Assembly: GCA_025924435.1 (NCBI GenBank)
Contig: JAICIL010000071.1
Coordinates: 1 to 15,918, forward strand
Source of the DNA: Chloroflexia bacterium
GTDB lineage: Bacteria > Chloroflexota > Chloroflexia > Thermomicrobiales > JALYUS01
Length of the DNA: 15,918 bases
Direction of reading: 5' to 3'
The translations under genes and the position numbers were made by a program. The notes beneath the pieces were generated by a model, which searched no databases, had not been told where the DNA came from, and saw nothing but the letters and a program-made list of their open reading frames with translations. Positions within the stretch are counted from its first letter, which is position 1. Every line of letters starts with the position of its first letter. Shown in pieces: positions 5,125 through 13,500 of the stretch.

Positions 5125-5958
5125 GTGATAGATTTGCTGGGACAGATCCTCGATGGGCGGTACGCGCTCACCTATCGCATCCATGTGGGCGGGGTCGCGA
5201 CGGTCTACCTCGCGCGCGATCAGTTTCTGCGGCGCTCGGTCGTCCTCAAGGTGCTGCATCCGGCGCTCGCCACGGCGCCCGCATACGTCGAGCGCTTCCG
5301 GCGCGAGGCCTGCGTCGCCGCCTCCCTCAGCCACCCGAATCTCATCTCGGTGTACAACCTGGGGGCCTGCGCGGGCACGTACTACATCGTCATGGAGCAT
5401 GTGACGGGGCCGAGCCTCGGCCAGAGCCTGCAAATTGGCGGGCGCATATCCGAGGTGCGGGCGCTCCAGATCACCGCCCAGGCCGCCGCCGCCCTCGCCG
5501 CCGCCCATGAACGTGGGATCGCGCATGGCGATGTCCGGTCGCACAACATCCTGCTCGCGGCGCACGGGCAGGTGAAGATCACCGATTTCGGCTGCGCGCA
5601 GACCGGGACCGGTGATGGGCGGGCCGATCTCTACCATCTGGGGCTCATGCTCCATGAAATGTTGACGGGAAGTCAGACGATGCCGGCGGGCACGATGGCG
5701 CCGGCGGCGTGGGCGCGCCTGCGCCTGTCGCCATGGACCGATGCAATCGTGCGGCGCGCACTGGCGCCGGATGCCGCGTTCCGTTTCCCGACTGCGGAGG
5801 CGATGCGCGCCGCCAGCGAGAGTGCGCTCTCCCAAATCGCCATCGAAGCATCGCGGCCCGACCATTCCCGCGCCCGGGCCGCCCACTCCGTGGATCGCCA
5901 ACCCCGCATCGGGCTTCTCGACCTCCTCCGTCCCCGATCCACCCGTCTGGCATCCTGA
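5125..5958 (+). CDS. Soluble Hanks-type Ser/Thr kinase-like protein with a collapsed activation segment
   Basis: 277 residues from a GTG start with AAGGG upstream. Kinase landmarks are 'HVGGVATVYLA' (20-30, glycine loop with the first Gly replaced), the VAIK lysine Lys42, the helix-C Glu61, the catalytic loop 'HGDVRSHN' (134-141), DFG (154-156) and the helix-F Asp168. Several features are abnormal. The HRD Arg is Gly, and the catalytic-loop Lys is Arg. Only about 11 residues separate DFG from 'ADLYHLG', so most of the activation loop, the P+1 loop and the APE motif are gone. The protein ends soon after the kinase fold with no membrane helix or PASTA/sensor part, unlike most bacterial relatives. 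It may be a pseudokinase or a non-regulated kinase. Confidence 0.85.
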   Translation: MIDLLGQILDGRYALTYRIHVGGVATVYLARDQFLRRSVVLKVLHPALATAPAYVERFRREACVAASLSHPNLISVYNLGACAGTYYIVMEHVTGPSLGQSLQIGGRISEVRALQITAQAAAALAAAHERGIAHGDVRSHNILLAAHGQVKITDFGCAQTGTGDGRADLYHLGLMLHEMLTGSQTMPAGTMAPAAWARLRLSPWTDAIVRRALAPDAAFRFPTAEAMRAASESALSQIAIEASRPDHSRARAAHSVDRQPRIGLLDLLRPRSTRLAS

Positions 5959-6074
5959 CCGGATCCGGCGACGCGGTTCCGACTGCTCCATGCACGCGCA
6001 TGGCCGCGAGGCCCGCGCGTCTTTCGTCGTACCACCGTAATAATCTCCGTTAAAAAACGCAACCGCCATTCAAC

Positions 6075-6097
6075 CTATCCGTTCAATAGTCGGATAG
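6075..6097. promoter_or_regulatory. Inverted repeat CTATCCG-N9-CGGATAG, possible RHH operator
   Basis: Perfect 7-bp arms (6075-6081 and 6091-6097) lie just upstream of the ribbon-helix-helix gene (start 6124), in a locally AT-rich stretch likely to hold its promoter. RHH repressors often bind such repeats at their own promoters; autoregulation here is inference. Confidence 0.5.
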
Positions 6098-6123
6098 GGA
6101 GCATGGGATTCGAGGGGGGCGTA

Positions 6124-6345
6124 ATGGAAGATGAGACGGTTCGGGGTCCTGGTCGTCGGTCCCGATATGGCGTGCCGCTCCTCAACGTCATGTGCCAGAT
6201 GCCGCGCGAGTGGATTGACGCGCTCGATGCCCAGGCGGAATCCGCGCACGTCTCCCGCTCGGAGATGATGCGGATGATCGTCTCCGGATGGCTCAGCGAG
6301 CGCCGCTTGATCAGCCCGCCGCCGCGCGACGATCACACGCCGTAG
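6124..6345 (+). CDS. Ribbon-helix-helix (CopG-like) DNA-binding protein
   Basis: 73 residues. A basic N-terminal arm leads into a beta strand 'LLNVMCQMP', helix A 'REWIDALDAQAESAH', a turn 'VSRSE' and helix B 'MMRMIVSGWLSER'. This is the CopG/Arc ribbon-helix-helix pattern, in which paired strands of a dimer read the DNA major groove. The start at 6124 has GAGGGGGG about four bases ahead. The in-frame ATG at 6103 has its purine run only one base away and is less likely. No toxin gene follows: the next gene (6353-6706) converges on the other strand with a 7-base gap. It is probably a free-standing repressor. Confidence 0.8.
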   Translation: MEDETVRGPGRRSRYGVPLLNVMCQMPREWIDALDAQAESAHVSRSEMMRMIVSGWLSERRLISPPPRDDHTP

Positions 6346-6352
6346 CGCCGCG

Positions 6353-6706
6353 CTATTCGTCCATCGGGCCGGCGACCGGCGGCGTGTCGCCGCCGGGTGG
6401 GGCGGTATGGATCATCAGGACGACCCAAACCGGGCCGCTCGCGACCGGGGCGGGCGATTCCGGCATGATCGCCGCCGTCTCCCAGCCGCCGCGCGCGGCG
6501 GCGTCCCGTGCCATCGCGAAAGCGTCCTGATACGCGCCACCGAAGCCGACAAACGCGGCGTTCCAGTAGTCCAGCCAGGTGATCGCCGGGAAATCGCCGG
6601 TTGCCGAGGTGAGGATGCGATACTCCTGCGGCGGCTTCCCGGTCGCCCCCACCGGGGCGGGGCGGCAGAGCGCGACAACCAGCAGACAGGCGGCGAACCA
6701 TCGCAT
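6353..6706 (-). CDS. Small secreted protein, unknown function
   Basis: 117 residues with a clear N-terminal signal (Met-Arg, then the hydrophobic stretch 'WFAACLLVVALC', likely cleavage near VGA-TG at about 21). A Cys at 14 does not sit in a good lipobox. The mature part is short and has 'YRILTSATGDFPAITWLDYW' (29-48), a Gly/Ala helix region and a hydrophobic strand 'VWVVLMIH' (93-100), with a Pro-rich tail. I do not recognise a family. The start has a strong GGAGG site. It is the last gene in a minus-strand row, 61 bases after the Pmp3-like gene. Confidence 0.7.
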   Translation of the reverse strand: MRWFAACLLVVALCRPAPVGATGKPPQEYRILTSATGDFPAITWLDYWNAAFVGFGGAYQDAFAMARDAAARGGWETAAIMPESPAPVASGPVWVVLMIHTAPPGGDTPPVAGPMDE

Positions 6707-6767
6707 GCTCTTTCCTCCCATACTCCCCGCCGACAGCCTGGAAAGTCTGCCGCATCTCCCAATGCGA

Positions 6768-6983
6768 TCAGGCCGCCCCGTTTTGCCGGTTGCGCTTGTT
6801 GATTGCCCGGACGAGTTTCTTATTTCGCCGCTCGGCGTTGGCATCGTTGACGACGAGGATCGCGTGAATCACACCGGGTATCCAGCCCAAAAGCGTCAAG
6901 AGCAGGTTGAGCAGCGCCTGGAACGGCTTGCCCTTCAGCAGCACCGCGAGCGGCGGGACCAGAATACAGAGCACATAGATCAT
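6768..6983 (-). CDS. Pmp3/YqaE-family (UPF0057) small membrane protein
   Basis: 71 residues from an ATG with a strong GGAGGAGG site. Two hydrophobic helices (about 2-18 'IYVLCILVPPLAVLL' and 22-46 'FQALLNLLLTLLGWIPGVIHA') are joined by 'KGKP', followed by a basic tail. The 'PPLAVLLKGK' turn and 'LGWIPGVIHAILVV' are diagnostic of the Pmp3/YqaE family, which in yeast and plants is linked to membrane potential and salt/cold tolerance; the bacterial role is unclear. It starts 38 bases after the stop of the secreted two-repeat protein, so it probably shares its transcript. Confidence 0.92.
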   Translation of the reverse strand: MIYVLCILVPPLAVLLKGKPFQALLNLLLTLLGWIPGVIHAILVVNDANAERRNKKLVRAINKRNRQNGAA

Positions 6984-7021
6984 CGCCTCCTCCTTCTCTG
7001 GGTATCGGCCACGCTCCCCGC

Positions 7022-8464
7022 TTATCCCGTCGAGAGCGTGAGTGTCCACTGGCCGTCGAACACGACGCCGAAAATATAGGTGCCGTCGGACGGAATCTGA
7101 ATCGCACGCGTGTCGGTCCGATTGGGGAGATCGTCCGCCCCCAGATCAACGAACGCGCCGCTCGCGTCGTACAGCTCCGCGACGAAGTCGTCGTTCCCTT
7201 TCGACGTGTACTTCACGAGCAGCAATCCCCTCGGCAGGGTAAGGGCGCGCGTGACGCTCGCCCCGGCGCCCGTCAGTGTTGTGGGGATGCCGATCGGGTT
7301 CTCCAGAGCGTTGGCGGGATTGTCCACCTCGATAGACCACGCGCCGTCGTACTGGACGGCGATCAGATACATACCGTCGCTCCGAACGCCGGCAAGGCGG
7401 CTCGTGGTGGATGGCCCGACCGCGTTGGCGGCGAGATCAATGGCGTTGCCCTGATCGTCGCGCAACTCCGCGACGAAGGCGCCGCTGCCGCCGCTTGAAG
7501 TCGCATGGAAGACGACCAGACCGGCAGAGAGCGGGAATTTCGCCGTCATCCCGGTGCCTGTGCCGGAGAACATCTGGGCACCGCGTGCCGCCGTTGATAG
7601 CGCGGGCGATGTAGCCGGCGGCGCTTGCGGGAGCGGCTGGGGCGCCGGGGACGGCGCGGCCGCCGGTGGCGATGCGCCCGCGCCGCCGTACCGCCAGCGT
7701 GCGTAGTGCTGGCCGATATTGCCCATCTCCACCCGGAAGGCGACCGGGTTGCTGTCGGTGTAGGTGAGCACCCGCCGCTCGAAGACTTGCACCAGCACCC
7801 GTTTTTGCTCGCCCGCCACCTTCACCGTCGCGAAGAATGGCTCGGCGATGGCGAGGCCGATCGTCAGCATCCCCACCCGCTCGCGATATTCCGCGAATGC
7901 TTTCGGCACGTTGTGCCGTGTCCGGTCGTCGAAGAGCGCGAAGACTGTCGGGCCGCTGGCGACGACGGCGCTCGCCGAGAGATCGCCGGAAGGCGAGACC
8001 GCCACCCACGGGAAGTTGCCGGTCTGCCGTGGCGCGCCATCGAAGAGGGCCTTGTCTTTGCCGTTGAGTTGCGCGTAGGTCGGGCCGGGGTTGTCCGGGT
8101 CCCCCGCGATCGGGATGGCGGGCGACGGCATCGGCTGAAAAGCGCTGTCGCCGATCTGGACTTGTCCCGTCGTCAGTTCGGTGGCCAGGAGGCCGTTCGT
8201 CACCGTGCCGCTGGTCAGTTCCATCCGCCCTTTGTCGAAGTACTGGACAAGGCGGGAGCCGCTCGGCGCTTCCTTGTACGGCTCCTGCTGGCCCTCTTTC
8301 GCGTTCGCCAACGGCCCCCAGAAGTTCGGCGCGAGCGCCTCGCCCTGCTTCCATTGCGCCTCGAACGCCGGGTTGGCGAAGGCCGACGCCGCCCGGATCG
8401 GTAGTGCCGCCAGCCACAGCGAAAGCAGCAACATCGCCGTCGCGCCTATTCGTGATCGTCGCAT
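7022..8464 (-). CDS. Secreted protein with Chloroflexota-type N-domain and duplicated C-terminal beta domain
   Basis: 480 residues with a signal peptide (1 to about 27, 'MLLLSLWLAALPIRAASA'). The N-terminal half starts with 'NPAFEAQW' (31-38) and ends with 'VFERRVLTYT' (227-236) and 'VEMGNIGQHYARWRY' (245-259), a layout I recall from extracellular Chloroflexota proteins of unknown function. A Pro/Ala linker (261-289) follows. Two tandem repeats close the protein: about 299-383 and 397-480 each run 'PL..GL.VF/VKYTS..G...FVAEL.D..G..IDL' and end '..DG.Y...V.(Y/F)DG.W...'. They look like small beta-sandwiches of the PPC type. ATG 8464 has AGGAG seven bases away; the open frame continues far upstream but only as the shadow of treZ. 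Confidence 0.85.
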   Translation of the reverse strand: MRRSRIGATAMLLLSLWLAALPIRAASAFANPAFEAQWKQGEALAPNFWGPLANAKEGQQEPYKEAPSGSRLVQYFDKGRMELTSGTVTNGLLATELTTGQVQIGDSAFQPMPSPAIPIAGDPDNPGPTYAQLNGKDKALFDGAPRQTGNFPWVAVSPSGDLSASAVVASGPTVFALFDDRTRHNVPKAFAEYRERVGMLTIGLAIAEPFFATVKVAGEQKRVLVQVFERRVLTYTDSNPVAFRVEMGNIGQHYARWRYGGAGASPPAAAPSPAPQPLPQAPPATSPALSTAARGAQMFSGTGTGMTAKFPLSAGLVVFHATSSGGSGAFVAELRDDQGNAIDLAANAVGPSTTSRLAGVRSDGMYLIAVQYDGAWSIEVDNPANALENPIGIPTTLTGAGASVTRALTLPRGLLLVKYTSKGNDDFVAELYDASGAFVDLGADDLPNRTDTRAIQIPSDGTYIFGVVFDGQWTLTLSTG

Positions 8465-8650
8465 CGGTTTCTCCTGTCCCTCGATGAGGAATCTACCACA
8501 TCCGGCGAGCGATGTGCGCCCGCGCAACGGGCCGCACCGCCGCCGTTGGAAAAATATCGCGCGGTGGCCTTCATCCTGCGATGGATGATCGGATACGGCG
8601 CGCGCATTCGGCGTCGTAGGTAATGGGGTGGAACGAGCGAAAGAGCGAAT
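8465..8650. other. Divergent intergenic region between the secreted-protein operon and treZ
   Basis: This 186-base gap must hold promoters for both directions. I find no convincing -35/-10 pair for either. A small inverted repeat CATCC-TGCGAT-GGATG (about 8571-8586) lies inside it. TreZ has only a loose purine-rich stretch (GGAACGAGCGAAAGAG) ahead of its ATG. Confidence 0.4.
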
Positions 8651-10486
8651 ATGCGGGTGCATGAGCGATTGGGCGCGACCCTTCTTGGCGACGGTCGGTG
8701 CCATTTTTGTGTCTGGGCGCCGCTCGCCCGGCGGGTTGAAGTCGTCCTTGAGGGCGGCAGCGCGCCGATGGAGCGGGACGACGAGGGCTATCACCGCGCC
8801 ACGATGGCGGGCGTCGCGCCCGGCGCGCGCTACCACTACCGGCTCGACGGCGAGAAAGAGCGCCCCGATCCCGTCTCCCGCTTCCAGCCGGAGGGGGTGC
8901 ACGGGCCGTCCGCCGTCACCGACCCCGCCGCGTTCCGCTGGAGCGACGCGGCGTGGGCCGGGCTGCCGGTGGAGCGGTTCGTCATCTACGAACTGCATGT
9001 CGGCACCTTCACGCCGGAGGGGACGTTCGACGCCGCCATCCCGCATCTCGACACGCTGAAGGAACTCGGCGTCACCGCGATCGAGATCATGCCCGTCGCG
9101 CAGTATCCCGGCGACCGCGGCTGGGGCTACGACGGCGTGCAGTTGTATGCCGTGCAGAACTCGTACGGCGGCCCGGAGGGGCTGATGCGCCTCGTGGATG
9201 CCTGCCACGCGCGCGGCCTCGCCGCCCTCCTCGACGTCGTCTACAACCATTTCGGGCCGGAGGGGAACTACCTCTGGGATTACGCGCCCTACTTCACAGA
9301 GAAGTACACGACGCCGTGGGGCGCGGCGGTGAACTTCGACGGCCCGCACAGCGACGAGGTGCGCCGCTTCTTCATCGGCAACGCGCTCCAGTGGCTCGAA
9401 GATTTCCACATGGACGGCCTGCGGCTCGACGCGATTGATGCGATTAAGGATACTTCCGCCTACCCATTTCTGCGCGAACTCGCCGATGTCGTCCATGCCC
9501 GCGCGGAGGAAATTGGCCGCCCGTTCGCGCTGATCGCGGAGAGCGACCTGAACGACGCGAAGGTGATCCGGCCGCCGGAGCAAAACGGCTACGGGATGGA
9601 CGCGCAGTGGAGCGACGACTTCCACCACGCGCTGCACGTCCTGCTCACCGGCGAGCGGCGCGGCTACTATGCGGACTTCGCGGACATTGGCGACCTCGCG
9701 CAGGCCTACCGCGAATCCTTCGTCTACGCCGGGAAGTACTCGACGCACCGGCAGCGGCGGCACGGCAACCGCGCGCTCCCCGCCGCGGGGTGGCGCTTCG
9801 TCGTCTGCTCGCAGAACCACGACCAGGTCGGCAACCGCGCCACGGGCGACCGCCTCGGCCACATCGTCCCCTACGAGGCCGCGAAAGTGGCGGCGGCGGC
9901 GGTGCTGCTCTCGCCCTTCGTGCCGCTCCTCTTCATGGGCGAGGAATACGGCGAGCCGCAGCCCTTCCAATACTTCACGAGCCACGGCGACGAGGCGCTG
10001 ATCGCGGCGGTGCGCGAGGGGCGGCGTGCGGAGTTCGACTCCTTTCACTGGGAAGAGCAGATACCCGATCCGCACGACCCTGCGACCTTCGCACGCTCCA
10101 AACTGACGCACCGCGAGCGCGAAGCGGGACCGCACGGCACGCTCTGGCGGTTCTACCAGGAATTGCTGCGCCTGCGCCGCATCCGCCCCGCCCTCGCCGC
10201 GCTCGACCTCCAATCGCTCGATGTCCGTGCGGATGAAGAAACGAAGACGCTCGCCGTCCGCCGCTGGGCCGGGGATGACCAGACGCTCGCGCTCTTCAAC
10301 TTCAGCGACCGGGAACAAAGCGTGGCGGTCGCGCCAGCGGACACGCCATATCATAACCTCCTCGATTCCGCCGACGAGCGGTGGGGCGGGCCGGGGAGCG
10401 CCATACCCGGTATACTTCCACCGGGCGCGACGGTAATGCTGCCGCCATGGTGCGCTCTGCTATTGGGAACAGAACTGCCGATATAA
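8651..10486 (+). CDS. treZ: TreZ, maltooligosyltrehalose trehalohydrolase (GH13)
   Basis: 611 residues, normal TreZ length. An N-terminal beta-sandwich ('CHFCVWAPLARRVEVVL', 17-33) is followed by the GH13 barrel with 'VIYELHVGTFTPEGTF' (111-126), 'LLDVVYNHFGPEGNYL' (193-208), the nucleophile Asp260 in 'GLRLDAI', the acid/base Glu297 in 'IAESD' and the third acid Asp391 in 'QNHDQVGNR'. A C-terminal beta domain closes it. TreZ cleaves the alpha-1,4 bond next to the terminal trehalose of maltooligosyltrehalose and releases trehalose in the cytoplasm. The partner TreY is in the next gene, 106 bases downstream. 'ELHVGTFTPEGTF' and 'NHFGPEGNYL' separate it from glycogen branching enzyme and from TreX/GlgX. 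Confidence 0.96.
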   Translation: MRVHERLGATLLGDGRCHFCVWAPLARRVEVVLEGGSAPMERDDEGYHRATMAGVAPGARYHYRLDGEKERPDPVSRFQPEGVHGPSAVTDPAAFRWSDAAWAGLPVERFVIYELHVGTFTPEGTFDAAIPHLDTLKELGVTAIEIMPVAQYPGDRGWGYDGVQLYAVQNSYGGPEGLMRLVDACHARGLAALLDVVYNHFGPEGNYLWDYAPYFTEKYTTPWGAAVNFDGPHSDEVRRFFIGNALQWLEDFHMDGLRLDAIDAIKDTSAYPFLRELADVVHARAEEIGRPFALIAESDLNDAKVIRPPEQNGYGMDAQWSDDFHHALHVLLTGERRGYYADFADIGDLAQAYRESFVYAGKYSTHRQRRHGNRALPAAGWRFVVCSQNHDQVGNRATGDRLGHIVPYEAAKVAAAAVLLSPFVPLLFMGEEYGEPQPFQYFTSHGDEALIAAVREGRRAEFDSFHWEEQIPDPHDPATFARSKLTHREREAGPHGTLWRFYQELLRLRRIRPALAALDLQSLDVRADEETKTLAVRRWAGDDQTLALFNFSDREQSVAVAPADTPYHNLLDSADERWGGPGSAIPGILPPGATVMLPPWCALLLGTELPI

Positions 10487-10492
10487 ATCTGT

Positions 10493-10562
10493 CCCCTCCC
10501 CCTCCATCGCCGGACGGGTCTCGCTGTTTTCCGATCCGAAGGCGATAGCGAAGGGGCAGGGG
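10493..10562. repeat. Imperfect GC-rich hairpin between treZ and the TreY fusion gene
   Basis: CCCCT (10493-10497), CCCCT (10499-10503) and ATCGCC (10506-10511) pair with GGCGAT (10541-10546), AGGGG (10552-10556) and AGGGG (10558-10562), with a 29-base loop. No T-run follows in the plus direction, so it should not fully stop transcription. The CCCCTNCCCCT arms resemble dispersed intergenic repeats. Confidence 0.5.
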
Positions 10563-10592
10563 TGAGGCAATAGAGGAAACAGGGACTCATCA

Positions 10593-13500
10593 ATGACCGA
10601 CGACCGATACGTCTGCATCCACGGCCACTTTTACCAGCCGCCGCGCGAGAACCCCTGGCTCGAAGCGATCGAGTTGCAGGACTCCGCCTACCCGTACCAC
10701 GACTGGAATGAGCGGGTCACGGCGGAGTGCTACGCGCCGAACGCCGCCTCCCGCATCCTCGACGGCGCGGGGCGGATCGCGCAGATCGTCCAGAACTACG
10801 CGCGCATCAGTTTCAACTTCGGCCCGACATTGCTGGCGTGGATGGAGGAGAAAGCGCCCGACATCTACGCGGCGATCCTCGACGCCGACCGCGACAGCCA
10901 GAGGCGCTTCGCCGGCCACGGCTCGGCGATGGCGCAGGCGTACAACCACATGATTTTGCCGCTCGCCAACCGGCGCGACAAATGGACGCAGATCCGCTGG
11001 GGCATCGCGGATTTCGCGCACCGCTTCGGGCGCGCCCCGGAGGGGATGTGGCTCGCCGAGACCGCCGTGGATCTCGAAACGCTCGACATCCTGGCGGAGC
11101 AGGGGATCGCCTTCACCGTCCTCGCGCCGTCGCAGGCCGGGGCGGTGCGCGAAATTGACGCGGAGGAATGGGACGATGTGTCCGGCGCGCGCATTGACCC
11201 GACGCGCGCCTACGTGCAGCGGTTGCCCTCCGGCCGGAGCATCGCCCTTTTCTTCTACGACGGCCCGATCTCGCGCGGCGTCGCCTTCGAGGGGCTGCTG
11301 GACCGGGGCGAGAACCTGGCGAACCGTCTGCTCGGCGCGTTCTCCGATGAGCGCACCTGGCCGCAACTCGTCCACATCGCCACGGACGGCGAGACGTACG
11401 GCCATCACCACGCGCACGGCGACATGGCGCTCGCCTACGCGCTCCACCACATCGAGGCGAACGGCCTCGCCCGCCTGAGCGTCTACGGCGAATATCTGGA
11501 GATGTTCCCGCCGACCCACGAGGTGCAGATCATCGAGAACACCGCGTGGAGTTGCGACCACGGCGTCGAGCGGTGGCGGAGCGATTGCGGCTGCAACACC
11601 GGCGGCCGCCCGGGCTGGAACCAGCGATGGCGCGGGCCGCTCCGCGCCGCGCTCGACTGGCTGCGGGACGCCGTCGCGCCCGTCTACGAGGCCGGGATGC
11701 GCGATCTCGTCCCCGACCCGTGGGCGGCGCGCGATGCGTACATCTCCGTCATCCTCGACCGGACGGAGGAGAGCGTCGCGCGCTTCCTCGCCGAACAGAC
11801 CGTGCGGGAACTGACCGACGCCGAGCGCGTGCGGCTCTGGGAACTGCTGGAGATGCAGCGGCACGCGATGCTGATGTACACGAGTTGCGGCTGGTTCTTC
11901 GACGAACTCTCCGGCATCGAGACGGTGCAGGTCATCCAGTACGCCGGGCGGGTGATCCAACTGGCGGAGATGCTTTCCGGCGAGTCGTTCGAGCCGCATT
12001 TCCTCGATCTCCTCCAGCGTGCCAAGAGCAATATCCGCGAGCATCGGGACGGGCGGCTGATCTACGAGAAGTTCGTCAAGCCCGCCGTCGTGGACACCGA
12101 GAAACTCGCCGCGCACTACGCGATCAGTTCGCTCTTCGCGGAGTACCCGGACAACGCATGGGTTTACTGCTACACCGTCGAGCGGGAAGACTACCGGCGG
12201 CTCGATGCGGGCCGGGCGGCGCTGATCGCCGGGCGGGCGCGCTTCACGTCGCGCATCACGGGCGAGTCCGCCGCGGAGACCTTCGGCGCGCTCTCGCTCG
12301 GCGACCACACGATCAGCAGCGGCGTTGGCGCCGACAGGGACGACGAGGCGTATCGCGCCTTCGTCGCGCACATCACCGAAGCCTTCGCGCGCGTAGATTT
12401 CCCGGAGGCGATCCGCGCGATGGACCGCTACTTCGGCGAATCCATGTACTCCCTCAAGACCTTGTTCCGCGACGAGCAGCGCAAAATCCTCGACAGCGTG
12501 CTCGCGGTCGCGCTCGCGGAGGACGAGGCGAGCTATCGCCAGATGTACGACCGGCAGGCGCCGCTGATGCGCTTCGTGCGGGACCTCCACGTGCCGCTGC
12601 CGCAGGCCTTCCAGACGGCGGCGGCCTTCATCCTCAACAGCGATCTCCGGCGCGCCCTCGCCGCCGAGACGCTGGACCGCGACCGCATCCAGGCGTTGCT
12701 CGCGGACGCGGAGACGTGGCACGTCGCGCTCGATGCCGCCGGATTCTCCTACATGCTGCGGCGGCGGGCGGAACGGCTCTCCGCCGCGTTCCAGGCGGAC
12801 CCGGCGGAACTCGCGCCGCTCGTCGCGCTGCGGGAGGTCGTCGAGGTGGCGCACCTCTTGCCCTTCGGGATCGTCTTCTGGCACGCCCAGAATGTCTACT
12901 ACGACTTGCTCCAGAGCCGCTACCGCGAGTTCCACCGGCGGGCGCGGCGCGGCGACGAGCAGGCGCAGGAGTGGGTGACGCATTTCATCGCGCTCGGGGA
13001 GGGCCTTGGCATGGAAGTGGGAGAGACGACGCTGGAGGAGATCCGCGCCCTGCCGTCCGTCGCCACCGTCGCGCGGGAGGCGCTGGAGCGGGCGCGCATC
13101 CCGCGCGCGACATACCGCCTCCAGTTCAACCGCCATTTCACCTTCGCGGATGCGCTGCCGCTCGTCCCCTACCTCGCCGATCTCGGCATCAGCGACCTCT
13201 ACGCCTCGCCGCTCCTCAAGGCGTGCGCGGGCAGCGAGCACGGCTACGACATCTGCGACCACGGCCGGTTGAACCCGGAGATCGGCGCCCCGGAGGAGTT
13301 CGACGCCCTCGCCGACGCGCTCCGGGAGCGGGGGATCGGCCTCGTCTTCGACATGGTGCCGAACCACATGGGCATCGCCGACCCCGGCAATGGCTGGTGG
13401 ATGGACGTGCTGGAGAACGGCCCCAGTTCGCTCTACGCGACGACCTTCGACATTGACTGGCATCCCGTCAAGCGCGAGTTGGCGAACAAAGTCCTGCTGC

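Noticed and set aside
6124..6706. Toxin-antitoxin pair made of the RHH gene and its neighbour
   Set aside because: The neighbour is convergent on the other strand and carries a signal peptide; there is no toxin-like partner.
8465..10354. N-terminal extension of the secreted-protein frame across treZ (1110 codons in total)
   Set aside because: The extension is antisense to treZ. A signal peptide and an AGGAG site mark the real start at 8464.
11546..13456. A 636-codon plus-strand frame inside the fusion gene
   Set aside because: It is in a different phase from the frame that carries the GH57 and TreY motifs and has Arg/Ala/Gly-biased composition; an alternative-frame shadow.
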